Assembly (NCBI GenBank): GCA_030151165.1
Contig: JASLEM010000382.1
Span: 1 to 15,562, forward strand
DNA from: Burkholderiaceae bacterium
GTDB taxonomy: Bacteria; Pseudomonadota; Gammaproteobacteria; Burkholderiales; Burkholderiaceae
Direction of reading: 5' to 3'
Length of the DNA stretch: 15,562 bases
The notes under the pieces were generated by a model that was not told the DNA's origin, ran no database searches, and saw only the letters and a program-made list of their open reading frames with translations. Each line of letters opens with the position of its first letter. Position 1 is the stretch's first letter. The position numbers were made by a program, and so were the translations under genes. Shown here in pieces: positions 1-7,864 of the stretch.

Positions 1-1
1 G

Positions 2-802
<801 letters not shown>

Positions 803-806
803 CGCG

Positions 807-836
807 GAGCGTCGAGGTGACGCTCGGGCGAGCGTC
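807..836. terminator. Putative bidirectional terminator with two alternative hairpins
   Basis: The 88-nt gap between two convergent stop codons holds three 7-mers: GAGCGTC (807-813), its reverse complement GACGCTC (819-825), and GAGCGTC again (830-836). The middle copy can pair perfectly with either neighbour, with loops of 5 nt (GAGGT) or 4 nt (GGGC). The position suggests a shared terminator for the ATPase gene and pilV. There is no T-run, so intrinsic termination in the classical sense is uncertain. The rest of 803-890 shows nothing else I can name. Confidence 0.45.
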
Positions 837-890
837 TCCGACGACGGGCTCGACACGCGTCGACGCACGCCCCGCGCACCTGGCGTGCCA

Positions 891-2405
891 TCAGGGATAG
901 ACGCAATACACCTCGGCGATCGCCGTGCTGGCCGTGGCGGCCCCGGCGCCGTCGGTCAACGAGATCGACCAGCCTGCGCCCGTCCAGGGAGCGCTGCGGA
1001 CCAACGCCGCATCGCCCGCGACCATCGCGTCGGACTGCGGCAGCAGCTCGAGCGTCGGCACGGGCCGCGTGGGGCCGGCCGTCGCCGGGCAGCCGAGCGG
1101 CAGCGCGGTGGCGACGGGCAGGACGTCCCCGTGACGCACCGCGAAGCTGCGCATGAAGACGCGCGACGACAGCAACGCCGACACGCTCGCGTAATAGCCG
1201 CCGCGACACATCAACGCGTCGCCGGTGCTGGCGTCCGCCGCGGACTGCCCGATGCGGGTGCACGCGCCGCCCAGGCTCGCCACGCGTGCCGTGGCCCGGT
1301 AGTGGCCGCCCTGGCAAGTCGCGAGGCCACCGCCGCCGAGCATCGCGAGCTGGCCGGCCGAACATGCGTCCCCTTCATCGACGAACGAAGTCAGCGCGAT
1401 CCTCGGGGCCTGCAGCGTTCCCGTGGCGCTGATGGCGCCGCCGCAGAGCGCGTCGATCGACCCGTCCGGCGCCAGCCTGACGCAGGGCGCGCCGCCGCCG
1501 TCGCGCACCTCGACGGACTGCGCGTCGACCTGCAGCGTCGACTTGAACTCGCTGCGAGTGCCGCCATCGCCGAACAAGGTGTTGCCCGCGACGGTGAGGT
1601 CGCCCGCCAGCGCCGGGTCGCGGGCGTCGCCGATGCGCAGGAACGACCCGAACGCCGAGGCCCGCGTGCCGATCCGCACGCCGACGACGCCCGCCGGATG
1701 CGCCGCCACCGGGTTGCCGAGCGCCCAGGTGTTGCCGAAGCCGCTGATCGTGTCGGGGCTCGTCGCCAGCGAGACGCCCGAATCCGCCCCGATCCGGTTG
1801 AGGATGGCGCCGATCGCCACGCCGTCGGTGGCACCGGCCGAACTCCGGATCGGGCCGGCGATGACGACCTGCCCCTCGACGTCGCACGCGACGGGCACGC
1901 AGCCCGCCGGCACGCGCCTGAACGCCACTTTGTAGGGCGCGTCGTTCAGGCTGGAGGCTTCGGCGCTCCATCCGGTCGGCAGGTAGCCCATCGCCACGAG
2001 CTGCGCGATCGTGGGTTGCCATACCAGCTCGCCGTCGACGAGTCGCGGCGCGACGACCACGCCGGCCCGGCCCAGGGCATTGCCGTTCTGGATCGCGCCG
2101 AGCGACCCAGAGATCGCGTTGTTGGCCGCGTCGCGCAGATGGTCGAGGATCGTCGCTTCGGCATTGCCGGCATCACGCCGTCCCTGCAACTGGTTGCCTC
2201 TCGACACGCTCACCGCGGCGAGTGCCGAGACGAGCAGGCCCAGCAGCGCGAACACCAGCGCGTTGCCACGCTGGCGCACCCTGGTTCGGCCTCCGGCCCG
2301 GCCCTCGGCCCTGGCCCTGGCCGCGGCTCCTGCTCCGGTGCCCTTGCCCGTGCTCGTTCCTGCTTTCCTGCCGCCGCCACCCGGCCACGCGCGAACTCGG
2401 ATCAT
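891..2405 (-). CDS. pilV: PilV-like type IVb minor (tip) pilin, shufflon N-terminal family
   Basis: This is a 504-aa prepilin expected to sit at the pilus tip and act as an adhesin, as R64 PilV does. A long basic, Gly/Ala/Arg-rich leader (1-47) ends in RQRG, the predicted prepilin peptidase site, followed by the hydrophobic helix NALVFALLGLLVSALAAV (48-65). Position +5 of the mature protein is Phe, not Glu. The middle (about 85-340) resembles the constant part of shufflon PilV proteins. The C-terminal part carries two Cys-rich modules, Cys348-Cys364 with CQGGHY and Cys382-Cys400 with CRGGYY, and ends in YCVYP. The ATG at 2405 lies 3 nt after the pilS stop and has no Shine-Dalgarno sequence. 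A GTG at 2279 has GGAGG 10 nt upstream and would give a 5-residue leader (462 aa), so the start is open. No alternative C-terminal cassettes or recombinase gene lie next to it, so the tip appears fixed. Confidence 0.85.
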   Translation of the reverse strand: MIRVRAWPGGGGRKAGTSTGKGTGAGAAARARAEGRAGGRTRVRQRGNALVFALLGLLVSALAAVSVSRGNQLQGRRDAGNAEATILDHLRDAANNAISGSLGAIQNGNALGRAGVVVAPRLVDGELVWQPTIAQLVAMGYLPTGWSAEASSLNDAPYKVAFRRVPAGCVPVACDVEGQVVIAGPIRSSAGATDGVAIGAILNRIGADSGVSLATSPDTISGFGNTWALGNPVAAHPAGVVGVRIGTRASAFGSFLRIGDARDPALAGDLTVAGNTLFGDGGTRSEFKSTLQVDAQSVEVRDGGGAPCVRLAPDGSIDALCGGAISATGTLQAPRIALTSFVDEGDACSAGQLAMLGGGGLATCQGGHYRATARVASLGGACTRIGQSAADASTGDALMCRGGYYASVSALLSSRVFMRSFAVRHGDVLPVATALPLGCPATAGPTRPVPTLELLPQSDAMVAGDAALVRSAPWTGAGWSISLTDGAGAATASTAIAEVYCVYP

Positions 2406-2408
2406 GGA

Positions 2409-2984
2409 TCAGCTGCGTCCGAAGATCCAATGGATGCTGACGGCAGGCGCCCCGATGCACTGTGCGTTGAGCACGGCGACATCGACGACGCCGTCCAGCG
2501 GCTTCACGGCGGAAGACCCGATCGTGATCTCGCGCGCCAAGCCTTGCGTCGCGTTCACCAGCTGGGCGCATTGCGACGACGGCACGTTGGCATAGGACAG
2601 TATGGCCGTGCCGGCGGTCGCCGACGAGTTGTCGTTCAGCGTGATGGCCCCCGAATAGGCGCTCGTCGCCGTGGAGCCGCTGGAGTCGGCGCGGATCTCG
2701 GGGATGACGCGCGACCCCACGGCGATCGCCGTCGTCAGGCCGGCGTAGCCGTACTGGCCGTAGTTCTGCTGCGCCGCGCCGACGATGGCGCCGATCTCGC
2801 TGACGGTGCTCTGCGACTGCGCGTCCGCCTGCGCGCGCTGGTAGTAGCCGATGCCCAGCGCGAGGACGATGCCGCCGACCACCAGCCCCAGCATCGCGAA
2901 CACGAGCGCGTTGCCGCGCTGGCGCGACGTGGCGGCCGGCGCGATCGACGCGGAGCGCGCCCGTTGCATTGCGACTGACTTCAT
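2409..2984 (-). CDS. pilS: PilS-like type IVb major prepilin
   Basis: This 191-aa protein is the likely major pilin, the repeating subunit of the fibre. A 24-residue leader ends in SRQRG, the expected prepilin peptidase site, and the mature chain begins NALVFAMLGLVVGGIVLAL, which serves as membrane anchor and then as the core helix of the pilus. As in PilV, Glu5 is missing (Phe there). The helix continues polar to about residue 75. The segment NYGQYGYAGL (74-83) and a C-terminal disulfide pair (Cys139, Cys176) fit the PilS/TcpA-type globular head. The length is normal for the family. I chose the ATG at 2984 because AAGGAA lies 5 nt upstream; a second ATG at 2969 would shorten the leader by five residues. 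The same frame is open upstream to 3614, but it runs antisense-like through pilR and has no pilin features. Its strong ribosome-binding site fits a highly made subunit. Confidence 0.9.
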   Translation of the reverse strand: MKSVAMQRARSASIAPAATSRQRGNALVFAMLGLVVGGIVLALGIGYYQRAQADAQSQSTVSEIGAIVGAAQQNYGQYGYAGLTTAIAVGSRVIPEIRADSSGSTATSAYSGAITLNDNSSATAGTAILSYANVPSSQCAQLVNATQGLAREITIGSSAVKPLDGVVDVAVLNAQCIGAPAVSIHWIFGRS

Positions 2985-2989
2985 GGAAA

Positions 2990-2995
2990 TTCCTT
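2990..2995 (-). promoter_or_regulatory. Ribosome-binding site of pilS
   Basis: AAGGAA on the minus strand ends 5 nt before the ATG at 2984. It is among the clearest Shine-Dalgarno sequences in the operon and decides the pilS start. The surrounding 86-nt pilR-pilS gap is poorer in GC than the rest of the operon, so a dedicated pilS promoter is possible, but I cannot point to a convincing -35/-10 pair. Confidence 0.7.
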
Positions 2996-3070
2996 GTTGG
3001 AGTGATGTTTGACGAGAGGTGTCCTCGGCGGGAACAGGCGCGTGCGAGCGTCGCGGGGAGGCATGCGACG

Positions 3071-4198
3071 TCAGTGCGTCGGGTGTGCGGCCTCGTAGGC
3101 CGCGCGCAAGGCCATCAGGTTCGATGGCTCCATCAACTGCGCGAAGCTGGCCGGCACGGACATCGAGGCGACGCCCATGAAGGTCGCCACGGATGCGAAC
3201 GCGCCCACCAGCGCGAAGTTCGCGACGACGGCCGCGCGCTTCACGCGAGCGAGCACGCGCTCGCCCTCGGTCGTGCCGAGCCGGATCAGCACGTCGGAGA
3301 ACGAGGCGGCGGATCGGCTGAGCTTCGACACGCGCGACAGCAGGTAGGGCGACAGCAGCCCACGCCGGAACGCCTCCACCGTGCCGGTCGGGTTCTCCTC
3401 GAGCGCGTCGAGCACGCGCGCGAGGTGCCAGCGCATCCACGGGGACGCGCGCTGGGCGACGTCCTCGAGGCTGCCCTGCAGGGTCTCGCCGGTCTTCAGC
3501 AGCATGGCCATCGAGCAGAACAGGATCCCGGACTGGAAGTCGCGGTACAGGCCGTAGACGGGCCAGGCCTCGACACGCAGCCTGCCCGCGCCGCGCCAGC
3601 GCGGAAGCGACCACAGCAGCAGCGCGATGCCCGCCACGATCCCGAGCGCCGACTGCAGGCCGAACGCGTCAGCGAACTCCGCCACGCGGCGCGCCCATCC
3701 GTTCATGCCCGTCCACAACGCGTCCCGCGCATACGCGGGCGTGCTTTCGTCGATGGCCAGGATGACCTGGCCCAGCGAGGCGATCAGCGCATAGCAGATC
3801 GGAATCGTGACGAGCGGCAACCCCGCATTCGACGCCACCACGCGCAGCATCCGCTGCTGCTGGTCGATCGAGTCGGCCAGCGCCAGCAAGGCCTGCGGCT
3901 TGTCCGCGGCGCGGTCGACCGCGATCAGCAGCACGCGATCGGCGCGTGGCACGAGCCCCTCGACCAGCGAGGACACCTCGCTCGCGTTCTCGCCGCCCTG
4001 GTGGCGCCGCAGGATGAGCCTTAGCGCCCGCGCGCGGCTGTGCTGCCGCGTCAGCCGCGCGTTGGCGATCTCGCCCTCGAGGAAGCCGACCATCGCCTCG
4101 TTGCGCTCGTACATCTCCGCGAAGTCGCGATAGAACTCCGCGCGCCGCGAGCGAAATTCCGCGAGCGCCAACCAGTGCAGCATCGCGGACGGCGTCAT
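3071..4198 (-). CDS. pilR: PilR-like inner-membrane pilus platform protein (GspF/PilC family)
   Basis: This 375-aa polytopic membrane protein is the inner-membrane platform that couples the PilQ ATPase to pilin insertion and extraction. It shows the twin GspF layout: a cytoplasmic helical domain (about 20-120), membrane segments around 123-147 and 182-199, a second cytoplasmic domain (about 215-320) and a last membrane segment at 323-345. In the second domain GILFCSMAMLLKTGETL (224-240) corresponds to the conserved GspF stretch with the LLxTGxxL pattern. The length fits R64 PilR (a GspF protein, not the PilSR response regulator). The start at 4198 is supported by a 4-nt ATGA overlap with the pilQ stop and a GGAG 8 nt upstream. 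Upstream sequence in the same frame is only the shadow of pilQ. It is translationally coupled to pilQ, as expected for partners of one motor. Confidence 0.88.
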   Translation of the reverse strand: MTPSAMLHWLALAEFRSRRAEFYRDFAEMYERNEAMVGFLEGEIANARLTRQHSRARALRLILRRHQGGENASEVSSLVEGLVPRADRVLLIAVDRAADKPQALLALADSIDQQQRMLRVVASNAGLPLVTIPICYALIASLGQVILAIDESTPAYARDALWTGMNGWARRVAEFADAFGLQSALGIVAGIALLLWSLPRWRGAGRLRVEAWPVYGLYRDFQSGILFCSMAMLLKTGETLQGSLEDVAQRASPWMRWHLARVLDALEENPTGTVEAFRRGLLSPYLLSRVSKLSRSAASFSDVLIRLGTTEGERVLARVKRAAVVANFALVGAFASVATFMGVASMSVPASFAQLMEPSNLMALRAAYEAAHPTH

Positions 4199-5982
4199 GC
4201 GCGGCACTCCGACGACACGGCGGCGCGGCGCGCGGGGAGGATCTCGAAGCGCTCGAAACCGTCGAACTCCTCGCAGTTGCGCACGTCGATCTCGCCTTGC
4301 AAGGCCTTGTAGAGCGCGTGTTCGAACACCGTCTTGCCGGTCATGTCGGCGCTCGTGAACACACGGTCGCTGGCCGATCGGTAGTGCTGCAGTGCCGCGT
4401 CGTCGTCGTTGTCGCGCACGTGGCGGAGCCATGTCCGGTCGGGTTGCAGCATCTCGGCGACGATGGTCTTGCCGCGCGTTCCCCGGCCCTCGCAGGCCTC
4501 GCAGCCGCCCGGGCGCGTCCAGCGCAAGGCGGCGGTCGACAACCCGAAGCGCCGTCGCAGGACGTCCTCGATCTCGCGCGCGTCGGCGTCCATCCTGATC
4601 GCGTCCGCGGTGCCCAGCGCGCAACGCCGGCACAGCCGCGGCACGAGCGCCTGGTAGACGAGCAGGTTGAGGATGTTGGGGCCGGTGAGCGCCTGGCGGC
4701 TGACGCCGATCTGGTCGTTGGTCAGCCGCGGGATGATGTTGGAGATCAGGTGCGCATGCACGGTGCCCATCGCGAGGTGGCCGGTCTCGGCGACCTGCAG
4801 CGCGAACAGCGCGGTGAGCTTGTCGCGGATCTCGCCCAGCATCACGCCGTCCGGGTCGGAGCGCATCAGCGCGCGCATGACCTCGGCGTAGCGCCGGCGC
4901 GTCTCGTCGTCGTTGCCGATGTCGCGCAGCACCTCGATCTGGTGCGCGCCGGCGATCTCGTACTCGATCGGATCCTCGACCGTGTAGATCGCCTTGTGCT
5001 CGAGCCCGGGCAGCGATTCGATGAAGCTCTTCAGGCTCGTCGACTTGCCGGAACTCGTCACGCCCGACAGCAGCACGATGCCCTTGCCGGCGCGACCGGC
5101 GAGCCGCAACAGGCGCAGGTGGCTGGGCGCGTAGCCCGCGTCGTCGAAGCGGATGCGGTTCTCGTCGCCGGTGCGCAGGATCCGCACCACCGTCTTGGGC
5201 CCGAGCCGGCCGCGCACGTTCTGGTAGCGCAGTTGCCCGGTCGAGCCGGCGAGGTCGAGATCGATCATGCAGTCGACGAACTGCGTGGCCGCGTACTGCG
5301 AGACGTTGTTGCCCTTGCGCGTGCTGTTGTAGCCGGCCGCGATGGCATCGATCGTCTCCTTGCGGCTGTAGCGGCCGGCGCGCCCGTCCGCCAGCGGCTC
5401 GATGCGGCCGTCGACACGCACGCGCACCAGGCCCACGTTGCCGCGGACCTCGATGTGCAAATCCGTCGCGCCGGCCAGCACCGCCGACGCGATCCAGCGC
5501 TCGAACAGCTGCATCGGCAGCCCTTTCGCGCCGCCCTGGCCCGTGGCGCCGGTGTTGCGCAGGATCTCGCGCAGCACATGCGCCTCGGCGACGATCTCGT
5601 CGAGGCCACCGTATCCTCGCGCCCGCAACGCGCCCTTCACGGCCTTGAGCGTGGCGTCCAGCGCGAGTCGTTCGGCGGCCGTCATCTCGGCGCGCACGAG
5701 CCGCGCCCGCCGGCCGCCGCAGTCGAGGACGACCAGCTTCTCCTGCATCGCCGCCGGCAATGGATAGACGGCATCCGCACCGACCGTCAGCAACGACTGG
5801 TAGGCCGGAAGCTGGTGGAAATGGGCGACGACCTCCGACGCGGCATCGCGTCCGCGCTCACGGCCCGAGGCGGCCGATCGCTCCGGAGCTCCGGCAGTCG
5901 AGGCACGCGACGGCACCTTCGCGGACGCCGGCGCGCACGCCGACGCGCGCATCAGGCCGCGCCATCTCGCGAACTCGGGCAT
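4195..5982 (-). CDS. pilQ: PilQ-like type IVb pilus assembly ATPase (GspE family)
   Basis: This 595-aa cytoplasmic ATPase is expected to drive pilus extension. The name follows R64, where PilQ is the ATPase and not the secretin. The N-terminal part (1-150) is variable and Ala/Arg-rich at first. A PAS-like N2 domain begins near DLHIEVRG (174-181). The ATPase core has Walker A GVTSSGKST (307-315), an Asp box EDPIEY (336-341), Walker B DGVMLGEIRD (378-387) and a His box GHLAMGTVHA (401-410). Four cysteines in two CxxC pairs (451/454 and 494/497) form the zinc module typical of assembly ATPases and absent from PilT. The start is the ATG at 5982, 2 nt after the pilP stop, with only a weak GTGAGG before it; ATG 5952 is an alternative. 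Longer frames upstream overlap pilP and pilO and are out of context. All catalytic motifs are intact. Confidence 0.9.
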   Translation of the reverse strand: MPEFARWRGLMRASACAPASAKVPSRASTAGAPERSAASGRERGRDAASEVVAHFHQLPAYQSLLTVGADAVYPLPAAMQEKLVVLDCGGRRARLVRAEMTAAERLALDATLKAVKGALRARGYGGLDEIVAEAHVLREILRNTGATGQGGAKGLPMQLFERWIASAVLAGATDLHIEVRGNVGLVRVRVDGRIEPLADGRAGRYSRKETIDAIAAGYNSTRKGNNVSQYAATQFVDCMIDLDLAGSTGQLRYQNVRGRLGPKTVVRILRTGDENRIRFDDAGYAPSHLRLLRLAGRAGKGIVLLSGVTSSGKSTSLKSFIESLPGLEHKAIYTVEDPIEYEIAGAHQIEVLRDIGNDDETRRRYAEVMRALMRSDPDGVMLGEIRDKLTALFALQVAETGHLAMGTVHAHLISNIIPRLTNDQIGVSRQALTGPNILNLLVYQALVPRLCRRCALGTADAIRMDADAREIEDVLRRRFGLSTAALRWTRPGGCEACEGRGTRGKTIVAEMLQPDRTWLRHVRDNDDDAALQHYRSASDRVFTSADMTGKTVFEHALYKALQGEIDVRNCEEFDGFERFEILPARRAAVSSECRA

Positions 5983-5984
5983 CC

Positions 5985-6461
5985 TCACGGCCGGCCTCCC
6001 GGCACGGGCGCCAACGCGATGGTCATGACGGCCGGGCGTCTCGCGCCATGCGAACCCGCCTCGTCGATCCGCACCAGCACGACACGGTCGACCGCGACGG
6101 CATCGACCTGCCACCGCGTGCCCGGCACCCGCTCGCCGGCCGCCAGCACGTGGACGCGGCCGCCGACGACGACCTCGGCGACCGCGCGCGACGCGCTCGC
6201 GAACACGCCGTTGACGATTACCGACGGCGCCGGCGAACGCAACGCCATCCCGGGCGACGACGGCGGCTTCGACACCGGCGGCAATGCCTCTCTCGATCCC
6301 GGCGCGGCCGGCGGCGCCAGCGCCTTGTCGATCGACTCGCGCTGCATCCGGCTGTAGTCGGCGATCGTCTGCGCCTGCGCGTTCGAGAGCGGCGACGCCA
6401 GGCACGCCGCGACCAGCGCGAGCGACCGCCCGAGCCGCAGGAACCTAGCGAGCGGCGACAT
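5985..6461 (-). CDS. pilP: PilP-like periplasmic pilus assembly protein
   Basis: This small (158-aa) exported protein belongs to the R64 PilP family, thought to link inner-membrane components to the secretin in the periplasm. A signal peptide is clear: basic start, hydrophobic SLALVAACLASPL (13-25) and an AlaGlnAla cleavage site near residue 30. A short helix with YSRMQRESIDKA (36-47) follows, then a Pro/Ser-rich linker (48-80). The compact C-terminal domain (81-150) contains VIVNGVFASASRAVAEVVVGG and a repeated Val/Arg strand pattern, which resembles the HR domain of GspC/PilP proteins. The start at 6461 has GGGAG 6 nt upstream and overlaps the end of pilO by 17 nt, so the two genes are coupled. 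Nothing looks truncated. The family assignment rests mainly on size, signal peptide, fold pattern and the pilO-pilP-pilQ order. Confidence 0.75.
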   Translation of the reverse strand: MSPLARFLRLGRSLALVAACLASPLSNAQAQTIADYSRMQRESIDKALAPPAAPGSREALPPVSKPPSSPGMALRSPAPSVIVNGVFASASRAVAEVVVGGRVHVLAAGERVPGTRWQVDAVAVDRVVLVRIDEAGSHGARRPAVMTIALAPVPGGRP

Positions 6462-7773
6462 AGAAGACTCCCGACGCGGAGAACTTGAGCAGGTTCCTGG
6501 CATCGTTCGCGCCGCCGGCATCGCCGACGTCGACCTTGACCGACTCCCAACTGACGAAGTCCGGCGCCGAGCGCAGCGCCTCGAGGATGAACGCGCCCGG
6601 CACGCCGCGCAGGCTGGCGTCGCCCGCCAGGATCGCGTCCGGCGGGCGGAAGCCGGTCGGCAGGTCGGGCACGCGCGGCCACAAGGTCGGCGGCTTGAAC
6701 TCGAGGTCGATGTCGGCCGTTCGCCAGCGCTGCAACTGGTCGCCGACGTCCGACCACGCCGCCTGCAGCGAGCGCAGCGGCCGGCCCGGCGCGAGCAGGC
6801 TCGTGCGCGCGACGCGCAGCGGGCGCGAGGTGCGCGCCGCGTCGAGCACGGGCACCACGGCGCCGGGCGGCACGAGCATCTCGAGCGCGTCCCGCGGCAA
6901 AGCCTGGCGCAGGTCGCCGAAGCTCCCGCCGCGCCGCACCCAGTCGCACGTGCAGGTCGCGAGGCGCGCGTTGCACTCCGCCGACGCGAGACGCCAGCCC
7001 GGCACGCGCGCGGGCAGGTCGAACAAGCCCGCCGCCGCGGCCACCAGCGCGGCGCGATCGGTGGCCATCTGCGCACGCTGCGCGGCCAGCGCGGCGCGGT
7101 ACTTCGGCACGGGATCGGCGGCGCGGGCCGCCTGCGCGGCCTGTCGCGCGAGCTCCAGCTGACGCACGTGCTGCACGAGCATCCACCCACCGCCGAGGGC
7201 CGTCGCGACCAGCCCCGCGCCGACGATGGGCCACGGATCGACCGGGATGGCCTGCACGCGCGCCTGGCGGTCGGCCGCGGCGGCGAGCCAGGCGAAGTCC
7301 GCCGGCTCGCAGTTCGGATAGGCGACCGGGTTGTCGCTCCAGATCGGCCGATCCTCGCCGCCAAGCGCGTTGCGCGCGTCGACCTCGTTGCTCAGCACGT
7401 CGACCACCGGGACGCCGTCCTCGAGGCAGACGACGAAATGCCGATCTTCCTTGCGCGCCCCGGCGGCCGCGACGGTGAGGACGAGCGCCGCGTTCGGCGC
7501 GCGCGAGCCGACCCGGCGCGCGAAGCACGCCGCGGCGGCGAAGGTCGCCTTCGGCAGCGCCTGCCCGTCCTCGGAAGCCCGCGGTAGATAGAGACCGTAG
7601 CGCGCCTGCGTGGCGCACCGGGACTGCGCGTAGTGCGTCGCGTCGCGGGTCAGTGCCCTCGCCTCCTGCAAGGCGCGCCGGCGACTCTGGCCCGCGGACG
7701 GCGCGCGCCAGAGCAGCCCGCCGAGCAGGCTGCCCTGCGGGGTGGTCGCGATCAATCGGTCGATGGTCGTCAT
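6445..7773 (-). CDS. pilO: PilO-like bitopic inner-membrane pilus assembly protein
   Basis: This 442-aa protein belongs to the PilO family of R64-type pili, an inner-membrane alignment or scaffold component. It has a cytoplasmic N-terminal domain (1-178), one membrane segment at 181-200 (WPIVGAGLVATALGGGWMLV), a heptad-like helix at 203-246 rich in Ala/Gln/Arg that probably forms a coiled coil, and a periplasmic C-terminal domain with cysteines at 267, 274 and 276. This architecture resembles the PilN-PilO fusion idea in type IVa pili, where the cytoplasmic part is actin-like-bound, but the homology is weak by eye. The start at 7773 was chosen because MTTIDRL begins the folded part. No Shine-Dalgarno precedes it, and it follows a 91-nt repeat-bearing gap after pilN, so its initiation is the least certain in the operon. 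Its end overlaps pilP by 17 nt. Confidence 0.75.
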   Translation of the reverse strand: MTTIDRLIATTPQGSLLGGLLWRAPSAGQSRRRALQEARALTRDATHYAQSRCATQARYGLYLPRASEDGQALPKATFAAAACFARRVGSRAPNAALVLTVAAAGARKEDRHFVVCLEDGVPVVDVLSNEVDARNALGGEDRPIWSDNPVAYPNCEPADFAWLAAAADRQARVQAIPVDPWPIVGAGLVATALGGGWMLVQHVRQLELARQAAQAARAADPVPKYRAALAAQRAQMATDRAALVAAAAGLFDLPARVPGWRLASAECNARLATCTCDWVRRGGSFGDLRQALPRDALEMLVPPGAVVPVLDAARTSRPLRVARTSLLAPGRPLRSLQAAWSDVGDQLQRWRTADIDLEFKPPTLWPRVPDLPTGFRPPDAILAGDASLRGVPGAFILEALRSAPDFVSWESVKVDVGDAGGANDARNLLKFSASGVFYVAAR

Positions 7774-7820
7774 GGTGGAGGCGTGGATGCGGATGCCGTA
7801 CGAATGGCGCGTGGCCAGTC

Positions 7821-7860
7821 GAAAGCGGAGACGGGAAGCGGAGGACGGAAAGCGGCGAAG
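7821..7860. repeat. Threefold imperfect tandem repeat in the pilN-pilO gap
   Basis: Three 13-14-nt units follow each other: GAAAGCGGAGACG (7821-7833), GGAAGCGGAGGACG (7834-7847) and GAAAGCGGCGAAG (7848-7860). They fill nearly half of the 91-nt gap between pilN and pilO. On the transcribed (minus-strand sense) RNA they are pyrimidine-rich CUUUC/GCUUCC blocks with no Shine-Dalgarno character. The function is unknown: it could affect message stability or local translation, or be a degenerate intergenic repeat. Confidence 0.7.
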
Positions 7861-7864
7861 CGAA

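Noticed and set aside
891..1400. Shufflon cassettes at the 3' end of pilV
   Set aside because: No inverted alternative C-terminal segments, repeated recombination sites or recombinase gene are visible.
885..2978. Very long plus-strand open frame across pilV and pilS (similar ones at 4297-6357, 7742-9790 and 10122-11354)
   Set aside because: These run opposite to clear pilus genes and have Arg/Ala/Gly-rich composition with no domain pattern; long antisense frames are expected at this GC content.
2985..3614. Upstream extension of the pilS frame
   Set aside because: It overlaps pilR in a shadow frame, has Arg-rich composition, and a strong ribosome-binding site marks the start at 2984.
5983..6405. 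Upstream extension of the pilQ frame
   Set aside because: It overlaps pilP entirely in another frame and has no conserved sequence; pilQ starts 2 nt after the pilP stop.
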